From: Luidia sarsii
Lineage: Eukaryota > Echinodermata > Asteroidea > Paxillosida > Luidiidae
DNA: 64,000 bases
Reading direction: 5' to 3'
Assembly: GCA_949987565.1 (NCBI GenBank)
Contig: OX465103.1
Location: 9,525,149-9,589,148, forward strand
Below, in pieces: positions 11,101-21,429 of the stretch (the stretch's first letter is position 1; each line of letters starts with the position of its first letter). The translations under genes were made by a program, and so were the position numbers. The notes beneath the pieces are model-generated. The model had not been told where the DNA came from. It did no database searches and saw only the letters and a list, made by a program, of their open reading frames with translations.

Positions 11101-14100
11101 CAGAACAGACTACTCCTACTAAGGTGATATCATTTCAACCATAGCCACACGTTCACTAATCCAACGACATTACTTACCATCATATCCATGTACATCATCA
11201 AGTATATGTCGTCCTCCTCTATCATCAACCCATTCAATTGTCAGCCGTACAACCAGCTCTGGTACATCAGCTGTGAATATATACTACAAAATAAACAATT
11301 TGTGTCTTTGAAAATAATTGATTCCAATGCGGAAAATTCCTATTACTAGCAGAATGTCAGTCTACTTACATATTTCCATTCACATATGATTGTGTTGTCA
11401 GTACGAAGTGCTGATGTAGTTTGACGCTGGTCTTCAATCACCAAAATGCACTCATAGTGCAACCTCTGTTTGAAAGTTGAATATAGATGAATTGTTTTTA
11501 CTCGGTGAACATTGATCAAGATATTTGTTGATGAAGTATACAATGAAAACCGCCGTACAGATCAAGATAAATTTATTTTTAGAATCATATTTCCTTTCTG
11601 GGCTGAAAAAGTTTGCATACTGAAGTCCTGGAGACTATAAGCAATTCACCTGATTGGCTGGCTCATCTGGAAGGTGCTTTGTCATTGCAGCTATTGACCT
11701 TGGAATGCCGTTAGGAATAAGAACCTCACCAGTCTGTTTCAGGAGCTGAGGACAAAAATCTGGTCCCTTGGATGAGCTAGACGATTCTACATTCTAAAGC
11801 ATAAAGGCGAGTCAATTTTGATTGATAAAGATTGGGTAGAAGTTGGAATATGGCATATGTCGTTATCAAGGTTGAGCAGAAATTGATTTTTTTCCTTCAA
11901 TACGCATTTCTTACATTTTCTCCGGTCACAATGATTTCATTCTGTACAGTGCAAGTGGAGCTATCGTGTGTGCATCTGTTGTCAAATACACACCAGTCAC
12001 AGGCCCAGCGACTGCCCACACAGGATACACACCTGAAATGTACAATAATCACAAAGTTATATACAACATTGTTGCAAACTGCTTACTGAATAAAATTACC
12101 AAAATGCAAAGCGGAGTGACAAGGACAAAACAGATACATGTACACGAAGGAAGGGGGAAGAGAGTGAATATGACACGGATGAGAAACAAAGGACAAAGAG
12201 GAAAGCTGGTTGGGTGAGATCAAAGGGAAGGGCAAGGAGTAGGGTAGGGATTAGTGAGAAGAGGGGGAAAGATCAAAGAGAGTGTGGAAGACTGAACACA
12301 AAGAAGGATTATCAGAAAGTTCAATAAAAAACTCGTACCATATTTTATGAATCACACAATTAAAGATAATGTAGGACCTATGCTACATTACTTTTCATGA
12401 AACCAGCATGAAAATGATGAAAACACATATCCTATACCCAAAAGCTTATACAAAAAGATTTTCTTGGGTTACATAGAAAGCACACTTACGAATCATGAAC
12501 AGAGCACTCATAGAAGTAAAACACTGTGCCAATAAACTTGACAGATGTTTCCGTTGAAAAGATGCTGAGTACAACTGTAACTGCATCTTCTGCAAAATTG
12601 AAAGATAGATGTAAAAAAACTCTAGTCATTAGATCGAAGAACTGCTATTTATAATGAATCAACAAGATTTTTTATTTCCAGCGCCTGATTGAAAATGTAG
12701 GACTCCTTTTATTGGGAGATAGTTTTTGTTATCAAACTATCTTCTGCAAAGAAAAATACAAAGTCTCTTAAATGATGTACATTATTTTGGACCATGTTAA
12801 GGTTGGACGGTTGGTAAAAGTAAAAAGTGAAGAATTTACATGACTTATACAGAAAGAGGTTTGGTTTATTTAGTGCTCACCTCCTTGTGCAATGGCTGGT
12901 AGTCCAGTACTTGGAGGGGTGACACATTCAAGCATGTCACCATTCTTTGTAGCCTGTGATGCATATTCATCAAAGTGACATTCATAGCTCTGGTTGATTG
13001 CTAGATCTGGTACCTGCTGAACAGTAAGTGTTCTCTAGAAATTATGAATAAAGGAAAGACAATAATTATTTAGCAATGCTACTTAACTTTCAGATAAACA
13101 ATGAGCCTTAAAATGTGCTTCACCAAAGAACGGGATCACTAAAAATCTCTACAATTATGTCAAAGTTGGGAAAAAAAGTGTCAAATCAATTATTTTCGAC
13201 GAGTACTTAAACAAGAAATGAACGATTGTTAAGATTAAATGGATTTATTGTCTATGCTGGCAGTCGTTAAGCTTTTCTGCATCATTCATCATATAACTGA
13301 GTGACTTGTTCTTAATTAAGGTAGTAAGGTATCTCATACCTGTTCCATAACAGTAATAGGAAGATTACCGTAGGGAGACACAGCAGTAATCTCAATACAC
13401 TGTGCAGCATTGTAGGCCAGCCAACGTGTAGACACATCAGGGAGGGGACAGTTAGAATACCGAGTGCACCTGTAGAGTCAATGCCACAACACAGAAAGTA
13501 ACCAAACCCTAACACAATTGCCGATTTTGTTTTCAATTTCTGAAAAAAATCCCAAATTGATATAATTTTCAAGACTATGAAAACTTATTTTTTGTTTTGA
13601 TTCAATTGAACGTAAGGTAGAGGATCAATTAGGGAAACTTTTTGCAATGAATCGACCCAAACATATTGATGCTATAATAATTTAAATAAATGCCATTTCA
13701 CCTGCCCATAAAAATTCAAATCATTATGAGTTCAAATTCATATGAAACTATTTAAATGTTAATTAATAATCAGAAAGAAGCATTAGAAGTACAGTGAAAA
13801 TCAGTAGCTCACGTTCTTTGCAGAGTGCACCAGCCACAGTATGGGTCTCCATCCATCCCTGCATTGGTACCAATACACGTCTCACATGTCGTATACTGAC
13901 TGCAATTCTCAACACGCATCTTGACTAGCTGTGGGAGAATATCCGGCAAATGTATATCAGGGTTTGAATATACCAAAGGCCCAGCAGCTCTTCTCTTTGT
14001 GCAGTTATTTTTTCTGTCATATTTTTCTTACAAATGTTCCAAAAGACTCACCATAAGTTGACCTGAAACCAAGAGAGAGATGAACTTCAACAAAACCATA

Positions 14101-17100
14101 GAAATAATCTTTCTTTGGAATTTAGCTTCTGATCGGAAATTTTGGTCACTTTCACAAACGATAATAGCTTAACTATGTACATTGTACAAATTTCATATAA
14201 ATTCACAAATTCCTCCCCTTCCTTAACAAAGAGGACCACTGGTTTGCTAATGTCTTTATTGATTAGAATTCAGTACGTACCTTCTGTTCCGTGAGGACAA
14301 ACAGTTCCTGTTGTTTAGTGATCAGTGCATCTCTCTGTACTGCATTCCCGTCAATGTCAACTACTTCATACAGTCGGGCAAAGGATCTGCTTTCGACATG
14401 CACCTGTAAATATAGCAAACACGTGTGGGGCTAGGTGTTGGGGAACTTCTTGCTAACGAGAAGAATCGGGATTGCTATCATTCAACCAGCTTATATGTGA
14501 TCAAAATGAGTCAAAATCAAGACACAATCATTATGGTTTTAACAAATTGTATACGAATAACTTTTGAAAAAATGAAACAAAAAAGATAAAAGGCCTCGAA
14601 TTCCAAGAATTTGCACGTCTGGCCCTCTGAATTCTCATGATTTTCTTCTCAAATGCAAGGCTTATTTACCTTTAAGAGGTTGCCAGAATCGGTTCCTATG
14701 AAGGCCATCGTGTGGTTGAGATCAGTGGTAGCAATGATGGACGTTGCCGTGTGACCTGGAAGCACTACAACTGGTGTGGCAGTGACCGGAGTGATGCCAG
14801 TAGCATACTTGAACTCTGTTCTTGCATCACATAGATAATTATTGGGATTAGCCTGCACAGAATGATAACATTGTAGATCTATTAAGAGCATTACCCATTA
14901 CACAACACTTTGCCAACTACTGATCATTCGTTTAAACAAATTGCTGCACCTTTTATCTTGCAATAGCAAGCTTTTTTTCATTTTACAACGGAGAGCGCAC
15001 ATTACGGGAGATTTCACAGACCGTTCACAGACCGTTCACCGTTCCCTCACCCAAGCTCCCATCCTGTTTGGAAGCCTTTTTGTTCTGTTTACGCAACGGG
15101 TATACGCACTGCACTGCACTGAGTATCAAATTAGATTGGTCACATGTTACGTAAAGCAGTAACTGACTGCTCTGTGCTCTGTTCTGGACCGGACCCTATT
15201 TCCCTTCACAACGGTCCCAGATTTGAATGGTACAGGGACTTGCCGATTGTCGCGTATGCGCATATCTATGTTTCGCTCGAATTATACGAAATTTTTTCCG
15301 TTGTAAAATGAAAGCTGGCTAATGATACTTAATATATATAAAAATATATCTTTACTTGGTCTTACTGACTAGTGACTATAATTACCAAAATGCAAAACTC
15401 AAAATTAGGAGGGTCTGACGTTTTGATCCTAGCAGGACCTTTCTGGTCCTGTCGGATCAAAATGTTGGGCACTCTTACAGGAACCTCCAGCCTTCCTGAG
15501 TCCCTCTCTTTCTCCTTCTCTCCTTAGACCTTAACCTTGAGTGGCTATATTATGACCTTGTTTTGGTTGAATTTGCATAAAAAAATAATTAAAAACAACT
15601 CCTAAATTTTGACATGTTGATAGTTGATGTAAACTTCTAAATTGCTTTTGATCATGCTTGATCATATTGACAACTAGTTCAATAATCCTGTCACTTTATT
15701 GAGGATTAATCACTATCTGCAATCTTTTTATAAAAGCAGAATATCGTAGTTCCAAAGCCCCGATTCATATGCTGGCTTGTTATCATCACAAAGTGCCTGA
15801 CACTCCCACCCTGGTAAAGACTAGTTGACCATTCGTGAAGGCCATCATCTAAAAGTCGCCGCCCATGAGAGCTATCTGCTGAGCAAAAATTCTCTCGAGG
15901 CCATTAGCTCAGCACGTAGCTCACCGTGTGCGCTGAATTTTTGGTAAGTTTTCCGCCTCAAGAGGCCGTGAGACCAATATCTATCTTAAGAGCGCTCAGT
16001 GCTGGTACTCAAAACCTGAGGTCTCTGGTTCAAAACCAGTCAAAAAGTCTTAGCTAATTTTTGTAATTAACCAGTTTGCTAATTAACCAATCTTTGCTAA
16101 CTTGAAAAATAACCAGTTTGCTAATTAACCAGTCTTTGCTTATTTTCAATGTGTTTAAAAGTTCTGAGTTACTTTTTCCTTAATTTGTTTGGCTTTCACA
16201 AAGTGAATTATTGTAGTGTGGTAGTGTGGCAAAATTTGGTCTCTTTGTAAAAATGCAAATTATATGCAGCCTCATGAAATAAACCCCAAAGTGGTATGGG
16301 TAACACATGCAAGTTGAAGAAACTTTTTGAAGCAACTTCCTCTGCTATGACGGGCATTAGCAGCACAAGATGTGTATGTGGATCAGGTTTCCTGAAATGT
16401 TTGAATCAAACAAAGGAATGGGAACTTTTGAATCTTTTTTTCAAAAGTGGCATAGAAAACATTGACTGGACCGGGACTTAAACCCGGGACATAGATGGGT
16501 TTGCGTACCAGTGCTCTTACCATCTGAGCTATCCAGCTCTTAGATGGTGGCCTTCCTAAATAGTCAACTACATGTAGTATGTGCCGGGGTGGGGGTGCCA
16601 GTCGAAGCACTTGACCATTAATTGCTGTACATATATCTTCAAAGAAATGTTTGACAATAAAAAGTTGCACGTACTGTACTGCCACGACATTCGTCTCCTT
16701 GTAAATGGTCTGCTCTGTAAGAAGCAGGGCTTGGACCTTCCAGACATCCCTTCACAGTGTCAGCAAAACCAACCACAATGTCGCTCATCTTGTACACACA
16801 CAATGCTGAATCCGTCTCCTGCTCATTCACGAACACAGCATAGAGCACCTGCTCCTCATCCATCAATGCCAACGAGTCGGTCAGATGAGGTCCAGCACTC
16901 CCGACATATGTAGCCTGTAACAACTCAAACCTGTTGGAGCTTGACACTTGGCACTGCAGGAGGATTTCTGTGTAGGAGTGAAGGCTATCAGAGTCCTGGC
17001 ATACCCGGGCGATCTTTGGACGACGATTGAATTGTCCAGGAAAACCAATTCTTTTCCTATATTCCTGTATCGCGAAGTAGGTGAATTCATCCAGAGAAAA

Positions 17101-17781
17101 TGCACCAACATAATTGATGTCAAACGGAGATGACGTGTAGTCTGAACTGAAACCCACTGCATCTTTTTCTGTATCAGAATACATGAATCCATTGCTATCC
17201 ACGAGTAGTCTCCTACTCAACGCAGGAATATTTTGATAATTCTCACTGTATGATACAGCAATGTATATATACCCCCTGGACGGATGTGGACCGGGTGCAA
17301 TCACGCCTTCCGTTGACTTATCACCATATCCTACAACAAATTGTCTGTTTAGTGAATCCGTTGCTCGGTCGTCTTGCTCCAAACCCATCTCATTTCGTGA
17401 CTGACAGGACCCGCTGTCATCACTCCCGCACGTAACCAACCTGCCGTCCTGCAAGGCCAGGACCTTGTTGTAGTTCACACAAGTCTCCTCAGAGCAGGTG
17501 GCGGTGCTAAAGTTGGTGACTTGCATCAGGTCATCGCCCAGTCTGTAGAGGAAGTTGATGGCTCCTATGTAAACGTCCCCCGTGTCTGAGTGCACGGTGA
17601 AATGGTCCAGCCGAGTCGTCACAGTCAGCTTTGGCTTCACGGGATTATCAAATGCCGCCAACTGGTATGACGAGACGCCTGAACTCAATTGCGTGCAAAC
17701 CCCATGCACCATGAGGACGACCAGACACAACAGGAGAATCCTGATGTTGCAGAAACGTGTGATTGTTGCATGGACTGCCAT
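4868..17781 (-). CDS. Gene A: plexin-ectodomain receptor tyrosine kinase (27 coding exons)
   Basis: Single-pass receptor with a plexin-like outside and a MET/TAM-like kinase inside. Coding exons in transcript order, all minus strand: 17781-16675, 14852-14670, 14403-14281, 13928-13813, 13469-13340, 13034-12881, 12589-12490, 12032-11915, 11793-11650, 11465-11370, 11283-11178, 11059-10884, 10681-10527, 10419-10302, 10203-10067, 9828-9664, 9402-9306, 9125-8898, 8780-8604, 8512-8266, 8114-7944, 7697-7617, 7482-7304, 7074-6965, 5881-5719, 5570-5434, 5180-4868. Phases agree at every junction and the total is 5,031 nt (1,676 residues). The start MAVHATIT begins a signal peptide (about residues 1-31); upstream Met codons are not kept in frame in copy B. 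Domains: Sema about 32-475, PSI1 from 472, PSI2 638-677, PSI3 793-851, IPTs about 852-1230, TM about 1248-1272, kinase about 1340-1610. All junctions are GT-AG except one GC-AG. Exon ends are inferred without transcripts. By homology it should bind semaphorin-like or HGF-like ligands at the cell surface, but no ligand can be read from sequence. Confidence 0.87.
7942..7943 (-). other. GC 5' splice donor, gene A glycine-loop intron
   Basis: The exon ends GGAAAAG and the intron starts GCAAGT, the classic strong context for GC-AG introns. Joining here to the acceptor at 7698 gives an unbroken G-K-G-A-F-G-R-V loop. Using the nearby GTAAGT at about 7909 instead would insert residues into the loop and shift it away from the kinase consensus. 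Confidence 0.75.
8266..8512 (-). other. Gene A: transmembrane exon
   Basis: This exon finishes the membrane-proximal extracellular strand ([19 protein letters not shown]). It then encodes a hydrophobic stretch of about 24 residues ([19 protein letters not shown]...) followed by a basic stop-transfer run (RTKRRIR). The acceptor after GATGAAG at 8513 is the only one nearby that keeps phase with the preceding IPT exon. No plexin RasGAP or Rho-binding sequence follows; the next exon leads straight into the kinase. Confidence 0.85.
8604..13928 (-). other. Gene A: three PSI domains, plexin linkers and IPT/TIG domains
   Basis: PSI1 (exon 13928-13813) has [10 protein letters not shown] and then DPYCGWC. 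The next three exons (13469-12490) give plexin-type inter-PSI sequence: a W-x-n-QC segment, [19 protein letters not shown] and [14 protein letters not shown]2 (12032-11915) has [14 protein letters not shown] and CTHDSSTC, strikingly like plexin-A PSI2. The next exons carry DFCPQLL and [11 protein letters not shown], again plexin landmarks. PSI3 (11059-10884) has [13 protein letters not shown] and then CIWCEQDC. Exons 10681-8604 encode successive IPT/TIG units, each opening with a P-x-x-G-P-x-x-G-G-type motif (for example [11 protein letters not shown] and [11 protein letters not shown]). MET and RON have only one PSI, so this is a plexin and not a MET ectodomain. Confidence 0.85.
12045..12320 (-). 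mobile_element. PLE 3'-end fragment in gene A intron
   Basis: On the minus strand this matches the PLE right end, including the 3' tail (complement of GTTGCAAACTGCTTACTG) and the pyrimidine-rich repeat. About 54 bp holding the hairpin-GAAAC motif is missing compared with the gene B copy. It lies just upstream (in transcript sense) of the PSI2 exon. Confidence 0.65.
15365..15465 (-). mobile_element. PLE-end remnant with hairpin, gene A intron 1
   Basis: The PLE tail (AATTACCAAAATGCAAAACT on the + strand) leads into GACGTTTTGATCCTAGCAGG. At 15421-15462 the sequence folds back on itself: an 18-19-nt stem of TTTTGATCCTAGCAGGACC against its near-complement, with TTTCT as loop. Confidence 0.55.
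15985..16045 (+). ncRNA. Second tRNA-like relic, gene A intron 1
   Basis: GCGCTCAGTGCTGGTACTC resembles a box A, and 27 nt later GGTTCAAAACC matches a box B with a short closing stem (CTGG/CCAG). It is weak. The B paralogue is at about 43145-43205. Confidence 0.25.
16067..16146 (+). repeat. Short tandem repeat in intron 1
   Basis: Two copies of an approximately 50-bp unit built on AACCAGTTTGCTAATTAACC and A(G)TCTTTGCT. Also present in gene B intron 1 near 43225-43300. Confidence 0.6.
16464..16538 (-). ncRNA. tRNA-like sequence (tRNA pseudogene or SINE head), gene A intron 1
   Basis: On the minus strand: box A TAGCTCAGATGGTAAGAGC, a D stem GCTC/GAGC, a good T arm CCGGGTTTAAGTCCCGG (box B variant) and an acceptor-like GCTGGA/TCCAGT. 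The anticodon arm is broken (only three pairs, no U33), so it is not a working tRNA. The total is 75 nt. Confidence 0.55.
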
Positions 17782-19050
17782 CCTCGAAGTCTCCCCACAA
17801 GTCCCCGATGAAGGGATACTATCTCCAAGCCCCAACCCCTGTGGAAGGTAGAGAAACAATGGAAACGACTTACATGGCATATGTAGAAATACAAAATGTC
17901 ACAAACCGTTTACGGAATGCATGACTTATACAAATGATTACAAGAAAGAAACTAACGGACGACATGGCTGATACAAATAATTGCAAGAGTAATATAAAAC
18001 AAATAATGCACAATTGCTTACTCACTCAATTGACAAAATTAGTTATTTCTATCCTTCCCGATGACAGAATGATTCTAGCTTTGAGAAGGGTCCTGCTAGG
18101 ATCGAACATTAGGCGTCTTTTGGACGCACCATTTCAAGTTATCAGGCCACCTTATAGGAATACCTTTCTCCAAAGCACCTTAGAGCCGTCCTTAAGATGA
18201 CCGGACAGTTTTTGCAGGGCCTTCTCCAAAAGCAGTAGGCTCTCAGACAGGATGTTAATAGTACTGTTAACACTGTCTCCCTGCATATACACACAAACCA
18301 GTTGGCCTCAATTGCTAACCACAATGGGTTGCGTGAATGCGAACCAAAGAGGCTGGTTCTTGAATTGCGATTCAAATTGCGATCTTTTGCAGTGTGAACG
18401 GCCCTTATTAGGTCCAATCAGAATGTCCGGGAAAACGCGATTTGAATTTCACGATCGAATGAAAACGCCGAAAATACGGATCTCAGTTTCCAGTTATAAT
18501 GTGGCACAGATGATGTGGTTTCGATTTCTCACAATTTATCTCAATTATCTTTGCTAAAGTTAGCGAAATCTATGGAAGTTACAGTGAAGTGTCTCCGCAC
18601 TGAATTTTACCTTTGACAGGGATGATTCATATCGAATGTTTTTTAATTTTTTTTGGGGGGGGAAGGGGTGGTCAACTGTTGTTTTATGAAACCTTCTTTA
18701 TTTAAAAAGGAAATTACTGATTCTGTATTTAAGTTAAATAAATCACATGTCCTTGGTGCTAGAGAGGCATTATTCTATAGGCTCTACTGGCTTCCTTCTT
18801 GTCCCATTATTTTGTGAGGGTTTTTGCAGTGATAGCTAAGCAGCTGCGGAAGAGTTACCATTTCTTACATAGGAAGGGCTAGCCTCTCTTTTATCACTTA
18901 TTTTGACAAATGGGATGGTAGATAGATAGAATTATTTATTGCTAGAGAAATATACAAATATGTCGCATAATTCATGGTGAATTCCACCTATAATACATTA
19001 AGACATATTGATTCAAATTAATACACACATAAATGTATGATAAACACACT
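17782..19050. other. Upstream region of gene A
   Basis: 5' UTR sequence to about 17838, where a splice acceptor (CTTCCACAG) suggests an upstream non-coding exon. Beyond it are a PLE relic (18079), a G-run (18656-18668) and no recognisable promoter element. Confidence 0.4.
18079..18115 (+). mobile_element. Short PLE-motif relic upstream of gene A
   Basis: CTTTGAGAAGGGTCCTGCTAGG followed by ATCGAACATTAGGCG; a decayed hairpin-GAAAC motif. Confidence 0.45.
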
Positions 19051-19072
19051 AAAAAGTACGATAACAGTACAA
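19051..19072 (+). repeat. 5' target-site duplication of LINE copy A
   Basis: Direct repeat of 22 bp also found at 23416-23437, just after the A-rich tail. It fixes both ends of the LINE and shows that the Met at 19037 of the long ORF is host flank, not element. Confidence 0.8.
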
Positions 19073-19843
19073 GGAGCAGAGGAAGAGACTTCCCAGGAGA
19101 GGGACACACCTGTAAATCAACCAAGAGGATTCTGGGACGTGGCCACACCTACTACAGGACAAGCAGAAGAAAATGGAGCGACCAAGCAGAAGCAAGATGA
19201 AGAGAATACAGACGGAACAGCAGAGCAGGGAGAAACTGGAGAACAACAGGAGACAACAATGGCAGTGTACACGACAGAGGCTGAGGAGGATCAAGGAGAG
19301 AACAACCAAGATCAGGAAATGGAGGCATCCGAGTCTTCAGAAAAGGGAGAACGGGAGTACGTTGCCTATACCAGAGGCGGGAAACAACATCTGAGGAAGA
19401 AACGCACGGTGTGGGAACGCAGGCAGAAGGACAACGCAGGGCAGTCTAGGCTGACCAAGACCGTCGTGCACAAGACCGGTAAGCTTCACCAGCCTGATCG
19501 ACTCATAAAAACCGGACGAATAGGAAGGGGGAAAAAGTCTGCACTCAATAAAGGTGCCCGACCCGAAGCGATAGCCCAACATGGTACGGAGGCTCAATCT
19601 ACGCCATCTGTTACAAAAGGCCAATGTGGTACTAGGAGGGAGCAGAATGTCCAGTCCAATACAGAATGTCCAGTCCAATACAGAATGTCCCACCACGGGC
19701 GCTCAGCCACTGGTCGTCGCCTGCCGGGCCGGAGACGTGGAGGACCTGCCCGTTGTGGCCAGCCAAGACGACCAACCCACACAAGCTACCCAACTCCACG
19801 AGAACAGTCAACCGAGTCGACAGTTGGAGAGAGACCATCCTGA
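19073..19843 (+). pseudogene. LINE ORF1 remnant, copy A
   Basis: Open frame running from the host flank into the element. It encodes a Glu/Gln/Lys-rich protein with basic C-terminal part (RGKKSALNKGARPEA, RRLPGRRRGGPAR). A second overlapping frame (19581-20057) stays open and may be the true C-terminal frame after a shift. No zinc knuckle or RRM is recognisable. A 19-bp word (AGAATGTCCAGTCCAATAC) is tandemly repeated at about 19645-19690. Confidence 0.5.
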
Positions 19844-20106
19844 CCAAGTCAAACATCTCAGCTGGGCAGAAAGGTGTGCTAAAGGTGGAACGCCTTCACA
19901 GTTATCCCACATAAGCCAGCTCACAAGTGCAGGCCCCTCCTGTCTTATGAACGAACATGACCATCAACTCACCCAGGGGAGTAGCTCGAGCCAGCTATCT
20001 CTCCTCGCCTTTACAACTGAACCCCTATCTCGAGGGAAAGACAGCGTGGATTGCTAAAGGGAAGTAATTCGTAACTACGTTCACTTATAGCTTCCTTAAG
20101 AATACA

Positions 20107-21429
20107 ATGGTTCTGATGTTTTTTTTGTCGATTGCATCCTTTAATGTGAATGGTATGCGAAAGGTTCTTAAAAGAAAGTTTTTGTTTGAGATTTTAGAAC
20201 GAAAGAAATTTGACCTTATTTTCCTACAATAAACTCACAGTGAAAAGGAAGATGAGGTCGTTTGGAGCAAACAATGGCGAGGGAGAATGCATTTCAGTCA
20301 CGGTAATCGGCAATCTAGGGGGATTGCAATCCTCACGTCAATGAAAGCTGGGCTTAATGTAGTCAAGATCGAGAATGATAACGAAGGGAGATGGATCCAA
20401 GGCAAAATTACTTGGAATAATAGTACCACCTCGGTCGCGTCAGTGTATGCTCCAAACGACCCACATTCCCGAATCCAATTTCTGGATTCTTTAAGTGACA
20501 AAATCACCAGTGACAACAACTGGATAGTTGGAGGAGATTTTAATGTTTCTTTAGACACTGTGAAGCGTAACGATGGTAGCAGAATTATCCTACAGAATGT
20601 TATCCAAGAAAAAGACCTCCTTGATGTTTGGCATACGTTTTATCAAGAATCTAAAGGGATCACACACTACCATAAAGCAACCAGGACGACCAGTAGAATT
20701 GACTATGTCTTTATGTCACCCAATCTGTTTAATAACGTCATCGATGTGTCGGTTCAAATGCAAGGCTTTTCAGACCACCATGTTATCAATGTTAAGTTAA
20801 ACGAAGTAAACACTCAGCATGGGAGAGGAAGGTGGATTTGTAACAATAGCCATCTAAATGAGTCACAGTGCTTGAATCGGCTCCACAATCTATGGTTCTT
20901 CTGGAGAACGCAAAAACAAAACTATGCTTCCCTTATGGAATGGTGGGAAATAGGGAAATTCAGACTTAAGGAAATTATCAAGGAGTATGGTAAGGAAAAA
21001 GCTTGGAAAAACAAACAAACCCAGGTCGCCTTACACAAAAGGTACCAATTTCTAATTAATAACCCGAATCGTTGTAACGCTGACGATATCCAGAATGTTG
21101 AGGCCGAGATAAAGAATTTTGAGATTGATGAGTGCAAAAAAACCAGAATCAGAATTAATAACGTGTTGAGAGAGGGAAATGAGAAGCCATCGAGATACTT
21201 TCTCGGTTTGGAGAAGGAACAAATCCCAAAAAATAAAATTGACAAGCTCCTCACTCCAGATGGTAATTTGGGAAATGTTCAAGATATTGGGGAAATGTTC
21301 AATTGCGCTAATAATTTTTACAGCAACTTGTACACCTCTGAAGAAATTTCACAACAGCATCTTGACCAGATTATAGACAGTGCAAACCAAATAAATCTCG
21401 GAAGAAGAATGGAAGATTTCGGAAGATAA
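20107..21429 (+). pseudogene. LINE ORF2 5' part: APE endonuclease, copy A
   Basis: Starts ASFNVNGMR, the usual APE endonuclease opening. Other motifs: VASVYAPND, GGDFNVSLD, SRIDYVFMSP and SDHHVI, so the catalytic Asp/Asn/His set is present. A TAA at 20230-20232 replaces the catalytic-Glu codon of LQETHS (GAA in the paralogue), and another stop ends the frame at 21429 before the RT. Confidence 0.7.

Larger units (their letters stand above)
14281..17781 (-). other. Gene A: signal peptide and Sema domain exons 1-3
   Basis: Exon 1 (17781-16675) encodes a hydrophobic leader ending near GVCTQ, then most of a Sema beta-propeller: [20 protein letters not shown], then [11 protein letters not shown], then [13 protein letters not shown]. 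The pattern (a blade with 'vYvGA.N.lY.L', 'C....C.N.....' and 'RvaRvC..D') is the semaphorin/plexin one. Exon 2 (14852-14670) carries a last-blade motif, [13 protein letters not shown]. Exon 3 (14403-14281) carries the plexin-like 'alit..[10 protein letters not shown]' strand. The exon 1 donor is placed at 16674 (GTACGT). Intron 1 (14853-16674) holds tRNA-like and Penelope-derived remnants. A splice acceptor at about 17839 suggests a 5' UTR exon further upstream that I could not find. Confidence 0.85.

Noticed and set aside
16464..16538. Functional tRNA gene
   Set aside because: The anticodon stem has only three pairs and position 33 is not U.
4868..17781. Plain orthologue of MET or of a plexin
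   Set aside because: Three plexin PSIs exclude a standard MET; the kinase and the lack of a RasGAP exclude a standard plexin.
18142..18557. ORFs upstream of gene A (91 and 101 codons)
   Set aside because: No homology is visible and similar frames occur on both strands; the paralogous spacer keeps them only by recent duplication.
19037..19072. Start Met of the LINE ORF1 frame
   Set aside because: This part is host flank and target-site duplication, outside the element.
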